From: an uncultured Lachnospiraceae bacterium
GTDB taxonomy: Bacteria; Bacillota; Clostridia; Lachnospirales; Lachnospiraceae
NCBI GenBank assembly: GCA_902476265.1
Contig: CABSCP010000013.1
Coordinates: 26,595 to 90,594 of the forward strand
DNA length: 64,000 nucleotides
Reading direction: 5' to 3'
Shown piece by piece: positions 26,001 through 33,763 of this stretch. The notes below the pieces were generated by a model. The model saw only the letters and a program-made list of their open reading frames with translations, had not been told where the DNA came from and did not search any database. Position 1 is the stretch's first letter. Each line of letters opens with the position of its first letter. A program made the translations under genes and the position numbers.

Positions 26001-26357
26001 TGCCGGATGTTTCGGCCGAAGTTTTTCCTGTCTCAGTAAAAATGATTCTATCGCCGCCTGATGGTTTTGATTCGCAATATATTTCAGCAGCACAGCCACA
26101 CAATGTTTGCACAGACCATCATATGAAAAAAAGGCCGGACATTCGCAAAATGCCTCCGCTACCGAATCTGTCTCCCGTTCGATTGCGATGCTGACCCTGT
26201 AACTCTTTCTGCCGCTTCCCTTCACCTCAGCTTCCAGCCGGTCATACTGGGGTTCTTTTTTGGCTTCAAAGGCTCTGATTCTGTTTTTATTATAAATCTC
26301 AAGTCCTCTGGCATAGGAATAACCAGACATTTTTTTAATCTGTTCCCTTGTGATCAT
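23076..26357 (-). CDS. SWIM zinc-finger SNF2/Rad54-family ATPase
   Basis: A 1,093-residue protein. A SWIM zinc finger (CxC...CxxH, about residues 70-88) lies near the N terminus, then a long bacterial SNF2-associated middle region, then the superfamily 2 motor. Motor motifs are ILADDMGLGKT (about 653-663), the DEAQ box, LTGTPVENR, and the C-terminal helicase lobe with LTGATPKEKR, KAGGTGLNLTAADVVIHFDPWWN and RAHRIGQ. It should translocate on DNA or displace bound proteins, perhaps in transcription or repair. The start at 26357 follows GAGAGGG. It stands between a small HTH gene and minCDE. Confidence 0.93.
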   Translation of the reverse strand: MITREQIKKMSGYSYARGLEIYNKNRIRAFEAKKEPQYDRLEAEVKGSGRKSYRVSIAIERETDSVAEAFCECPAFFSYDGLCKHCVAVLLKYIANQNHQAAIESFLLRQEKLRPKHPAEGKPKRLQTTAQMKALLQKQAIRQTLPVLQGETCGKVRLEPILNCGYGECTVEFRIGVGKMYVLKDVFEFAGAMKERENYYYGKNLQFVHTPESFEEKSRGLAEFIMKWTDKYERAFRQSAYASWSAPSLPKMRFLQLDGEGLETILDAVKDRPFLANVCQEGEKEWTPVSEKLRRKVRISGKNGGMEVSLDSIFGYECEKNYVYFHDQKVYRVPKNEMEPVQDFLDCMRQLPTRTAYVQKEDMPVFFRQLLPALRECFVCEMTDIRQEEIGVVPAVFRFYLDMPQKDFVTCKAAAVYGDREYSVFNRREDVEQRDLWKEAEIGKIVGTFCNAYDEAQEMMVISGEDELIYRLLTDGIEKLRQLGEVYISDALKRIRILQAPKVTVGISLSGDLLNLNITAEDMPKEQLMEILSRYERRRRFFRLKDGSFLHVDNDELDPLQNVCRALQLTDQQLKQETIEVPRYRTLYLDEELQANFHLSVQKDRGFRALIRNMKTVEDNDFEVPKCLQDVLREYQKYGYRWIRTLCENGFGGILADDMGLGKTLQVICFLQAEEESGRKNCRSLIVCPASLVYNWKRELEKFAPGLPAKMVTGTAAERQDILKNAGQREILITSYDLLRRDIAVYEQMDFFCQIIDEAQYIKNHGTQAAKAVKTIKAGFKLALTGTPVENRLSELWSIFDYLMPGYLYSYQRFREELEQPIVQKDEEEAARRLQKMIRPFVLRRLKKDVLKDLPDKLEENIYADMEGEQQELYDAHVKRMQLMLDQKSDEEFKSSKIQILAELTKLRQICCDPALLYENYQGDAAKKDMVIRLIKNAVESGHKVLLFSQFTTMLERLTRVLRENGISYHMLTGATPKEKRAEMVEAFEQDSVPVFCISLKAGGTGLNLTAADVVIHFDPWWNVAVQNQATDRAHRIGQKNVVTVYRLIARGTIEEKIVELQERKLELADRVLGGEAAGGGSMTREELLELLG

Positions 26358-26412
26358 AAAATATCCCTCTCCCATATAGTATCCGTATCTTTTATCATAA
26401 CCCATAAAACAG

Positions 26413-26458
26413 AAAAAAGCCATACTGCCATCAGGAATCTCCCGATCGCAATATGGCT
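26413..26458 (-). terminator. Terminator after the small HTH gene
   Basis: AGCCATA (26458-26452) pairs with TATGGCT in a long imperfect stem reaching 26418, followed by six T on the minus strand. It separates the HTH gene from the SNF2 gene. Confidence 0.75.
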
Positions 26459-26509
26459 CCGCGCAATTACCGTTCTGCTTTTCCCGGAACTGTTACAGCC
26501 CTCCTTCTC

Positions 26510-26845
26510 TCAAGCGGCAACCCCTGCAGCCTCTGCCTGCAGGCAAAACCCATAATAGGCCAGTTGCCGTCTCTCCAACGCCCTGTCAGCATCCCTGACA
26601 GGTATCTCTCTGGAATCCCCTTCGGGTACCACAAGCTCTTCCATCTTCATACCGAGGTAACAGCTCAACGCATAAAAATTGTCCAACGATGGCAGTGTTC
26701 TCCCCTGAAACCATCCATAGATGGACTGCAGGGCTCCTATTCCCAGGAACTCCTGTATCTCATGAACCGTGATCTTTCTTTCCCCGCAGACATCCTTCAG
26801 CCGCCGTCCTGTCTCCCGCACATCGATTACCGGATAAGTCAGCAT
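26510..26845 (-). CDS. Small XRE-like helix-turn-helix protein
   Basis: A 111-residue protein. A divergent HTH (about 15-75) shows RLKDVCGERKITVHEIQEFLGI, then QSIYGWFQGRTLPSLDNFYAL, as in XRE proteins where the recognition helix precedes W-x-x-G. The C-terminal third is charged. The start at 26845 follows AGGAGGG. Its stop is followed by a clear terminator, so it is transcribed alone. The target is unknown. Confidence 0.75.
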   Translation of the reverse strand: MLTYPVIDVRETGRRLKDVCGERKITVHEIQEFLGIGALQSIYGWFQGRTLPSLDNFYALSCYLGMKMEELVVPEGDSREIPVRDADRALERRQLAYYGFCLQAEAAGVAA

Positions 26846-27310
26846 AAATCCACATCCCTCCTGTCTCCCTGAAATAGCCCTCGGAAATGCCCTTCCCCTG
26901 CTCTCCGTCTCTATCGTAACATAGTTTGTGTCCAATAATCCGTACCCTATCCTTTCCGTCCGCTTTTTATGAATCATTCATTATTGTCCACTCCATGACC
27001 TGTGACAACAAATTCTATTTTTTACAGCTTTTTAAAATGCCCGCCGTACAGCCATGCGGATATCCCCGCGTCAACCGGACGACTCTCAACCGTTCTCATG
27101 GATTTCGGCCATACACACGTGCCTGTGTGTGAACCTGCGTATCAGTTCAATATCTTGAATCCGAATCTTTTCTACCAGACTATTTTTTTGGAAGAGGAAA
27201 AATACTCTTCACGGCTCTCCTGCCGCCGGGTCCGGATTCGGGGTTTTCGTACGGAGGGCATATAAAAGCTGTCGTCAGAGGACTGCTTTTCCTCTGTCTG
27301 AACGCTCGCT
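26846..27310. other. 465-base stretch without a supported gene
   Basis: It contains the promoter region of the HTH gene at 26510-26845, a short hairpin ACACACGTGCCTGTGTGT near 27112-27129, and a weak hairpin CAGAGGA/TCCTCTG near 27277-27297 that may terminate the gene at 27311 only if read through from elsewhere. I see no ORF with a ribosome site. Confidence 0.5.
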
Positions 27311-28018
27311 TTATACTTCAATGTATGTGACAGCATTCGAAATCTTAATTTTGGTCTCCAGTTCCGTAAGGAAAGCTTCTTTGCTTTCCTGAAGCTCTTC
27401 CGCCTTTTTCCGGATATTAAGAGGGTCGAATATCCGCATCAGCTCCGGAGTCTTTTCCGGGCCGCGATGCTCCCCTCCTTTTGGCAGTGCGGCATCTCCG
27501 TCTACTGCCGCTGTCTTTCCCGCCGATGCGTTTGCCGTATTCTGAAGGACGACCACCTTTCCCCCTTTCTTCTTCTGCGCCGCTTCCTTTCTGACCGCAT
27601 CGTTCTTCCTTCGCAGCAGCTCCTGCTCCTGGGCATAGCTTTCCTCCAGCCTCTGTGCCAGCCTGCCTTCAAAATCCGTGAGTTCGCCATAAGGGCCGCT
27701 GCCCCGCAGCCGGCTGCGGAGAGCAATGGCACAGGAAACGGTCATCCGCCCCCTGGAGGTTTCCAAAAAGGTGGCCGCATTGGACATTGTGATGGCTTCG
27801 TTCAGCTTATCATAGCGCGCGATCAAATCCTGGATCTGCCGGAAGGCTCCCTGGGCCTCCGCAGTGAATTCCGCTTTGGCCAGCCGCTTCTCCCATGTGA
27901 CAGATGCCTTCGACCGAATCAAATCTACAAACTGCGCCTTCCGTGTCCGCCCCATAATCTTCTTGATCAGCAGATCTCTTTCATCCAGAGCCTGTACGAT
28001 TGTCATTCTGCTCTCCAT
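27311..28018 (-). CDS. Uncharacterised coiled-coil protein (DIP1984-like?)
   Basis: A 235-residue, largely helical, charged protein without membrane segment. The N terminus (TIVQALDERDLLIKKI) and the block IQDLIARYDKLNEAITMSNAAT resemble the DIP1984/septicolysin-like family, but this is from memory and weak. A Lys-rich low-complexity stretch lies near residues 140-155. The start at 28018 was chosen for GGAGG 9 bases upstream. It is downstream of the hybrid kinase but separated by a strong terminator. Function unknown. Confidence 0.6.
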   Translation of the reverse strand: MESRMTIVQALDERDLLIKKIMGRTRKAQFVDLIRSKASVTWEKRLAKAEFTAEAQGAFRQIQDLIARYDKLNEAITMSNAATFLETSRGRMTVSCAIALRSRLRGSGPYGELTDFEGRLAQRLEESYAQEQELLRRKNDAVRKEAAQKKKGGKVVVLQNTANASAGKTAAVDGDAALPKGGEHRGPEKTPELMRIFDPLNIRKKAEELQESKEAFLTELETKIKISNAVTYIEV

Positions 28019-28063
28019 ATGATTCTGCCTCCGTTCCTCTGTTTGATAAGCCAATCATAGTAC

Positions 28064-28111
28064 AAAAAAACCGGTTTGTCATTCAGGTATAAACTGATTG
28101 ACAAACCGGTT
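28064..28111 (-). terminator. Strong terminator after the SBP-hybrid kinase operon
   Basis: Exact 13-base arms AACCGGTTTGTCA (28069-28081) and its complement (28099-28111), with seven T following on the minus strand. It closes the operon that starts at 33593. Confidence 0.9.
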
Positions 28112-28128
28112 CAAAAGAGATATAATAT

Positions 28129-31100
28129 CTATTTTTTATAAATCACATTTACTAATACCCGCAATAGTTCCTTCACATCGACAGGTTTCGCCAGATGTCC
28201 GTTCATGCCCGCCTCCAAGGATTTTCTCACATCCTCGTCAAAGGCGTTGGCGCTCATGGCAATGATGGGAAGGGAGCGGGTGTCCTGGCGTTCCAGACTG
28301 CGGATGGCCGCTGCCGCCTGCAGGCCGTCCATCACCGGCATCCGGATATCCATCAGCACCGCATCATAATACCCGGGCGCATGGCTGACCACCTTTTCCA
28401 CGGCTTCTTTGCCGTTTTGAGCCTGTTCCGTCTTCATTCCGTGCATCTCAATGACAGTTTCGGCGATTTCCATATTCAGCACATTATCTTCCACCAGCAG
28501 AATGCGCTTCCCTTTCAAAAGTTCTTCCTTTTGTACGGCATCCGTTTTCGCTCCGGCATCCTCCTGGCGGCTGCCCCGGCGCTGCAGAATGGAGAAGGAA
28601 AAACAGCTGCCTCTGCCGGGACGGCTGTCCACTTCGATGCTCCCTCCCATCAGACGCACCAGCCGGTCGCTGATGGCAAGCCCCAGCCCCGTTCCGCCGT
28701 AATTCTGGGAAGTACCGATCTCTTCCTGCTCAAAGGCGTTAAAAATACGTTCCAGATTTTCAGGGTTGATCCCGATTCCCGTATCCGTTACCCGGAAAGT
28801 GGTCCTGACCTCTTCCTGACTGTGGCTTTTCTGTTCGATTCTCAGGGTCACGCTCCCGCCGGAGGAAGTAAATTTCACCGCATTGCCCAGCAGATTGATC
28901 AAAACCTGGTTCAGATGAAGCGAATCTCCGATCACCCAGGGCTCTGTAATTTCCGTTTTTGCCTCATAGCGGATTCCCTTTTCCCGGGCCTGGGACACAA
29001 TGATGCTGTTTACATTTTCCAAAAGTTTGTGCATGGAAAAAGAGGCGTCCGCAAGCTTGAGCTTTCCGCTCTCTATCTTACTCATGTCCAGAATATCGTT
29101 GATCAGGCTGAGCAGATAGTGAGAGGACTGATCGATCTTATCCAGGCAGTCCTGCACCCGGACGGGATCCTTTTGATTCTCAATCGCGATCCCGGTCATG
29201 CCGATGATCGCATTCATGGGCGTCCGGATCTCATGGGACATGCGCGCCAGGAAATCACTCTTGGCGCGGCTGGCCTGATCATACTTAAATCTGGTGATAT
29301 TGGATTCCACGATTTTCGCGATCTCCGTCATATCCATCTGTATTTCTGCAGACCAGGGCACGTTATTTGCTCTTGAAGCGAACGTGATGACGCCCATCAG
29401 GTTCCCGTTATCAAACATGGGCACTGCATAAGCGCTGCGATCACGGGGAATTTTACAGATCAGCGTCTTTAATTCGGGATTGCCGTCCGCCTTTTCCAGC
29501 AGCACCGGCCCCTGCAGGAATACGGAAGAAAGCTCCTCCGCCTCCTGCTGGTGCAGATAACTGCTCTCCTCCCGTTCCCGCTCTCTGCTGCCGTCCTGCC
29601 AGTACCAGGATCGATGAATCACATGAAAATCCCTGGCCGCCTCCGTCACCGATATGTCTGAAGCGCCGTAATAGCTGCCCAGTTTGGTCAGCAGGACCGT
29701 CATAATACTGTCAATATCGGTCCCTCTGTCAAAGAAACGGAACACATAGGACACCATATTCATCTTTCCGGCCGCGTCAGGATTGGCAATTTCATCAATT
29801 CCTCTGCGGATATCCTGTTTTTCTTTCTGTTCCGGAGTTAAATCTTCATAAAAGACATGCCTGCCGTTGTCCGTCAGCTTCGCATACCCCATAGCCTTCT
29901 GGGCCTGTCCCAAAAGGCGGGCAAAATGCTCCTGTTCCGTCTCGCCATCCTTTGCATTCACTGCCGCAGCCCCGGCGGAAAAGTGAGGGGAAATTTCCCT
30001 GTCTCCATATATACTTCCTGCCTTCCCTGCAAATTCTCCCAGGAACTCTGCAGTCTCTGCTCTGGAACAGCCCGGCAGATAGAGCAGAATTTCATCGCCG
30101 CCCAGACGGACCGCCGTGGCTTTGGCAATATCCTTCTCCAGCATCAGCCCTTTGAGTGTATAGCCAAACTGCTCCAACAGGGCATCCCCGAATACCATGC
30201 CGAACTGTTCATTTGTTTCCCGGAAATGGTCCAGATCCATGAGGATCAGATAACCGTTCTCCTCTTCCGCCATATGCTGGCGGATGATCGGTTCTCCCGC
30301 CGTCCTGGTATACAGCCCGGTCACCGGATCGCGCCCGACAGCCTCTTCTTCCTCCAGCTTCTTCAGCTTCAGTTCATGAATATCCCGGATGCTTCCCACC
30401 AGATGCGTCCGCTTTCCTTTTCCGTCATAGAGAACCTTCCCGCTGATTTCCGCCCAGCGCATTCCTCCGGGGCTGTTTTCCGCTTCGCACTCCGTTTTGA
30501 TTTCGCTGTCCGCATTCTGAAACAGCTCCTGCAGGGAACCTCCCCCGGCCAGCTGTATTCCCTGAATTTCCTCCAGCCGCACGCTTCTTTGGTTTTCCCC
30601 TGTTTCTGCCGGCTCTTTCCCGTTTTCCAAAGATCCCCAGTATCCGCCGCTCACATTCTGCATCTGCAGCATGCCCGTATCATAATCATAGTCAAACAGG
30701 ACATCCGAACTGCTTTCCAGCACAATCCTGTAGCGTTCCTTTTCTTCCAGCAGGCGGCGCTGTGTTTCCCTCTCGCTCTCTGTCAGCTGCCGCACCACCT
30801 CGTAAAGCTCATCCACTTCCGCGATCCGGCTCTCCTTAAATCCTTTCAGCCGGCCGCCTCTGCTGTCCCGGATACATTCCGCCAGCCGCCGTATGGGTCT
30901 GGTGATCATGACCGCAATGACGGCGCTGCAGATCAAACCGAAAAGAAGCCCTGTCATCACCGCCACCAGCATGTCGAGGATCAGCTGGTTCCCCATGCCG
31001 AAAATGCTGTCGCCGTCCTGCACTCCCATCACATACCAGCGTTCCTTCGAAAAAAGGGTGTTGGAATTATACAGGGAAAGCTCATACAGCGCCCCATAGC

Positions 31101-32091
31101 TGGATTCCTCATCCCTTTTTCCTTTGATCCGCCACAGGTTTTCCGATTCCTCCGCCGGCTCTATGAAGACGGCGTCCATGCTACCGGCCCCGGTCCTCAC
31201 CGATCCTGTCACCACCACGGGTTTCAACACATTCTCTTCCGTTGACCTGACCAGCATATAGCCGCTGTCACTGCCGGAATGGAGTTCCTTTGCGGGAAGC
31301 ATTTCCATCAGGTATTTTTCGGAGAGTTCCACTCCCATCACACCGAAAGCCTGATTATTTTCATCCAGAAGCGGAATGGAATACGTCATGAACCGATATC
31401 CTTCTTCCTGTTCCAGCTCGAACAGGCCGCCCCAGTATCCCATATTCCTGCTGCCGATTTCCGGCTGCCAGGCGGCGGCCTGAAGCGGTCCGTAAAAAAA
31501 GTTGTCCGCTTCTCTTGTGCCGATCGGGGCGAAGGAAAAATTCGTCGTCCACCGGCTGTCCAGCGGGATATCCAGATACCGGGACAACGCGCTGGAGCCT
31601 CTTTCCATCAGAATATCGGAATAATCCGCCACATCCGTATGAGGATCCGCATCCCTGAAATAAACCCCTCTGTATCCTTCCCCTCCGCCGTCATCAAAAG
31701 CCCCCAACACGATAAAAGCGCCTGTAACGGTATTTTTGCGCAGTGTATAAAGGCAGTCGGCCGCAGCCTTCTTCAAAAATTCATCCTGGCTGTCCCTGTC
31801 CTCCAAAAGCATCTCCGTGGACACGCCTCTGTCATGCTGAAGCTGCGTCCAGTGCTGCTGAACTTTTTCTGCCTCTTCCTGAATGGAAGACCATTGTCTG
31901 ATCATGTTGTTCTCCATGATATTTCTCCGGTTTTCCACCGTCTGTGCAAAAAGTCCTGCAGAATATTCCTGCAAAAGACGGGGAACTCCACTGCCCAATA
32001 CAGTGCCGTAACTGATCAGCGCCTGGATGAGCATGATGATGATCAGAGGAATGATGAACAGTTTAAAAATCGTGTCTTTTTTCTTCTTCAT
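28129..32091 (-). CDS. Membrane hybrid histidine kinase with Cache, PAS, GGDEF, GAF and receiver domains
   Basis: A 1,320-residue sensor. Order: membrane helix (about 9-30), extracellular Cache-like region (about 40-355), second helix (about 365-395), HAMP-like segment, PAS (about 455-575), GGDEF-type domain (about 590-720), GAF (about 770-905), HisKA with His953 in MSHEIRTPMN, HATPase (about 1055-1170: NAVKFT, DTGIGI, GTGLGLAI) and a C-terminal receiver with Asp1248 in LMDIRMPVMDG. The diguanylate cyclase motif reads GGDEI rather than GGDEF. It starts 12 bases after a sugar-binding lipoprotein gene, so that protein probably presents the signal to the Cache domain. Downstream partners are not encoded nearby. 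Confidence 0.92.
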   Translation of the reverse strand: MKKKKDTIFKLFIIPLIIIMLIQALISYGTVLGSGVPRLLQEYSAGLFAQTVENRRNIMENNMIRQWSSIQEEAEKVQQHWTQLQHDRGVSTEMLLEDRDSQDEFLKKAAADCLYTLRKNTVTGAFIVLGAFDDGGGEGYRGVYFRDADPHTDVADYSDILMERGSSALSRYLDIPLDSRWTTNFSFAPIGTREADNFFYGPLQAAAWQPEIGSRNMGYWGGLFELEQEEGYRFMTYSIPLLDENNQAFGVMGVELSEKYLMEMLPAKELHSGSDSGYMLVRSTEENVLKPVVVTGSVRTGAGSMDAVFIEPAEESENLWRIKGKRDEESSYGALYELSLYNSNTLFSKERWYVMGVQDGDSIFGMGNQLILDMLVAVMTGLLFGLICSAVIAVMITRPIRRLAECIRDSRGGRLKGFKESRIAEVDELYEVVRQLTESERETQRRLLEEKERYRIVLESSSDVLFDYDYDTGMLQMQNVSGGYWGSLENGKEPAETGENQRSVRLEEIQGIQLAGGGSLQELFQNADSEIKTECEAENSPGGMRWAEISGKVLYDGKGKRTHLVGSIRDIHELKLKKLEEEEAVGRDPVTGLYTRTAGEPIIRQHMAEEENGYLILMDLDHFRETNEQFGMVFGDALLEQFGYTLKGLMLEKDIAKATAVRLGGDEILLYLPGCSRAETAEFLGEFAGKAGSIYGDREISPHFSAGAAAVNAKDGETEQEHFARLLGQAQKAMGYAKLTDNGRHVFYEDLTPEQKEKQDIRRGIDEIANPDAAGKMNMVSYVFRFFDRGTDIDSIMTVLLTKLGSYYGASDISVTEAARDFHVIHRSWYWQDGSREREREESSYLHQQEAEELSSVFLQGPVLLEKADGNPELKTLICKIPRDRSAYAVPMFDNGNLMGVITFASRANNVPWSAEIQMDMTEIAKIVESNITRFKYDQASRAKSDFLARMSHEIRTPMNAIIGMTGIAIENQKDPVRVQDCLDKIDQSSHYLLSLINDILDMSKIESGKLKLADASFSMHKLLENVNSIIVSQAREKGIRYEAKTEITEPWVIGDSLHLNQVLINLLGNAVKFTSSGGSVTLRIEQKSHSQEEVRTTFRVTDTGIGINPENLERIFNAFEQEEIGTSQNYGGTGLGLAISDRLVRLMGGSIEVDSRPGRGSCFSFSILQRRGSRQEDAGAKTDAVQKEELLKGKRILLVEDNVLNMEIAETVIEMHGMKTEQAQNGKEAVEKVVSHAPGYYDAVLMDIRMPVMDGLQAAAAIRSLERQDTRSLPIIAMSANAFDEDVRKSLEAGMNGHLAKPVDVKELLRVLVNVIYKK

Positions 32092-32102
32092 ATTTTATCC
32101 TG

Positions 32103-33593
32103 TCAGTCTGAAATGCTGGCATCCTGCCCGGGCCCGTCCGCTCCCTGAGGCAGGATTTCCCGGCGGAAGCTGTCATACCAGATGTCAAACGCTTCCTCCG
32201 AAACATAAGGGGCCGCCGCTTCCTCCAAAGATACGCCGTTTTTAACCTGTTCTCTCACACTGTCCCGGGCCTTCTGGGCAGTATCCGTCATATGATATTC
32301 CAGAACCTTCCTCACCTGGGTCCCATTGGCAAACGCCTTATTGGTATAAAGCTTTTCGTCCCGTATAGTATCAAATGCGGTCAGCATAGTATCATAGGCC
32401 CTGGGATCCATAGACGCGCCGCTCTTTTCGATCATTTCATCCAGGCTTTCCCTGGTACAGGCCGCTTTTTTCACCGGAAGATAGCCGGAATTCACGCTGA
32501 ATTCCAGATTGTTCTCTTCCTGCGTGAACCATTTCAGAAAAACGGCCGCCGCATATTCCCGCCGGGGATTGCTTTTACTGATCACCATGCCCGCCCCCTG
32601 CTGTACCGCATAGGGCTCCCCTCCTTCAAAAACAGGCGCGGGAAGCACGAGATACTCGATGGGATAGGATGTGCCGTCCTCCAGTTCCACCTGCTCCGGA
32701 AAATAAAGCGCCGACGCGGTGGATCCCGTATAGGCCAAAAGCTCTCCGGTCTTTACATCATCCGAACGGAAACGCCCAAAGGCGCCGAAATACCCTTTTA
32801 CATAAGGGACATAAAAGCAGTCCCAGATTCTGCGGATCATCTCCTTATCGGCGTGCAGCACAGGCGCTTTGCCGGGATTGATTTCAAAGAGTTCCTTCCC
32901 CATCTGACGGATGCCGATGATGAACAGATTGGCCACAGCATCCCTGCCGTAAAAGGCTTTTCCGTCCCCGGGGATATCGGGCGTCAATGCGTCCGTCCAC
33001 TCATAATACTTCTGTGCGCAGGCGGCCACCCCTTCCATGGTGGACAAATCTTCCGTCGTCGCCCCCACCGCCCGGGCAAAGGGTTCCCAGTCGCTTTTAT
33101 TCAACATGAAAATTTCACTGGATTTCGCTGTGGGGAAAATGATCAGTTCCCCGTTTTTCCCGATTCTTCCTTCTTCCAGAAACGGCTGGATATAGCTGTT
33201 TTTTTCCTCTTCTGTCAGATATCCGTCTATATCCGCCAGCGCCCCCTTAGTGCTGACCAGATAAGCGGTATCCGCATAGGCTGAAAAAATGTCCGGCATA
33301 TCGCTGCTTCCCACTTCATGGTTTAAAGATGCCATAACGGCTTCTTCCAGGCCGTCAACGCTGCCCTGACTGTATTCTTCCACATAAATCCCCAGTTCTT
33401 TTCCCTGTGTCTCGTTAAACTTTTCCGTCAGCAGGTCAAAGGCTGCCTGCTGTTCCCCGTTATAGTAATGCCATACCGTAATCGTCACCGGATGAGCCGG
33501 GTCCAGGCGGACTTCCTTTCCCGCCTCCTTCTGACACCCTGCAGTCAACAAGACCGCTGTCAGTAAAAATGCCGCACACTTCCTTTTTTTCAT
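32103..33593 (-). CDS. Sugar-binding lipoprotein paired with the hybrid kinase
   Basis: A 496-residue family 1 extracellular solute-binding protein with lipobox TAGC (Cys20). The mature part begins with VTITVWHYYNGEQQ, typical of the fold. No permease gene is nearby; the next gene, 12 bases on, is the hybrid kinase. It therefore looks like a periplasmic-type receptor for signalling rather than uptake, although it could also serve a distant importer. The start at 33593 follows AAAGGAGGG. A promoter lies at 33614-33641. It is divergent from the GH2 gene. Confidence 0.88.
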   Translation of the reverse strand: MKKRKCAAFLLTAVLLTAGCQKEAGKEVRLDPAHPVTITVWHYYNGEQQAAFDLLTEKFNETQGKELGIYVEEYSQGSVDGLEEAVMASLNHEVGSSDMPDIFSAYADTAYLVSTKGALADIDGYLTEEEKNSYIQPFLEEGRIGKNGELIIFPTAKSSEIFMLNKSDWEPFARAVGATTEDLSTMEGVAACAQKYYEWTDALTPDIPGDGKAFYGRDAVANLFIIGIRQMGKELFEINPGKAPVLHADKEMIRRIWDCFYVPYVKGYFGAFGRFRSDDVKTGELLAYTGSTASALYFPEQVELEDGTSYPIEYLVLPAPVFEGGEPYAVQQGAGMVISKSNPRREYAAAVFLKWFTQEENNLEFSVNSGYLPVKKAACTRESLDEMIEKSGASMDPRAYDTMLTAFDTIRDEKLYTNKAFANGTQVRKVLEYHMTDTAQKARDSVREQVKNGVSLEEAAAPYVSEEAFDIWYDSFRREILPQGADGPGQDASISD

Positions 33594-33613
33594 CAGCTTA
33601 CCCTCCTTTTTCC

Positions 33614-33641
33614 ATTATATAGGAAACATATCTTTTTTCAA
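33614..33641 (-). promoter_or_regulatory. Promoter of the SBP-hybrid kinase operon
   Basis: On the minus strand TTGAAA (33641-33636), 16 bases, TATAAT (33619-33614), just upstream of the ribosome site. Confidence 0.7.
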
Positions 33642-33659
33642 ACAGAAATGACTGAATCC

Positions 33660-33688
33660 TTGTAAAAATCGCCGGATTCCTCTATACT
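33660..33688 (+). promoter_or_regulatory. Promoter of the GH2 gene
   Basis: TTGTAA (33660-33665), 17 bases, TATACT (33683-33688), 75 bases upstream of the start. It is divergent from the lipoprotein promoter, 18 bases away. Confidence 0.65.
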
Positions 33689-33763
33689 TACAGTATGAAC
33701 TGCCGCTGTCGGCAATCCTCGGCGGGAAATCCGACACACAATGCGGCTGCAATCGGGGGTATT

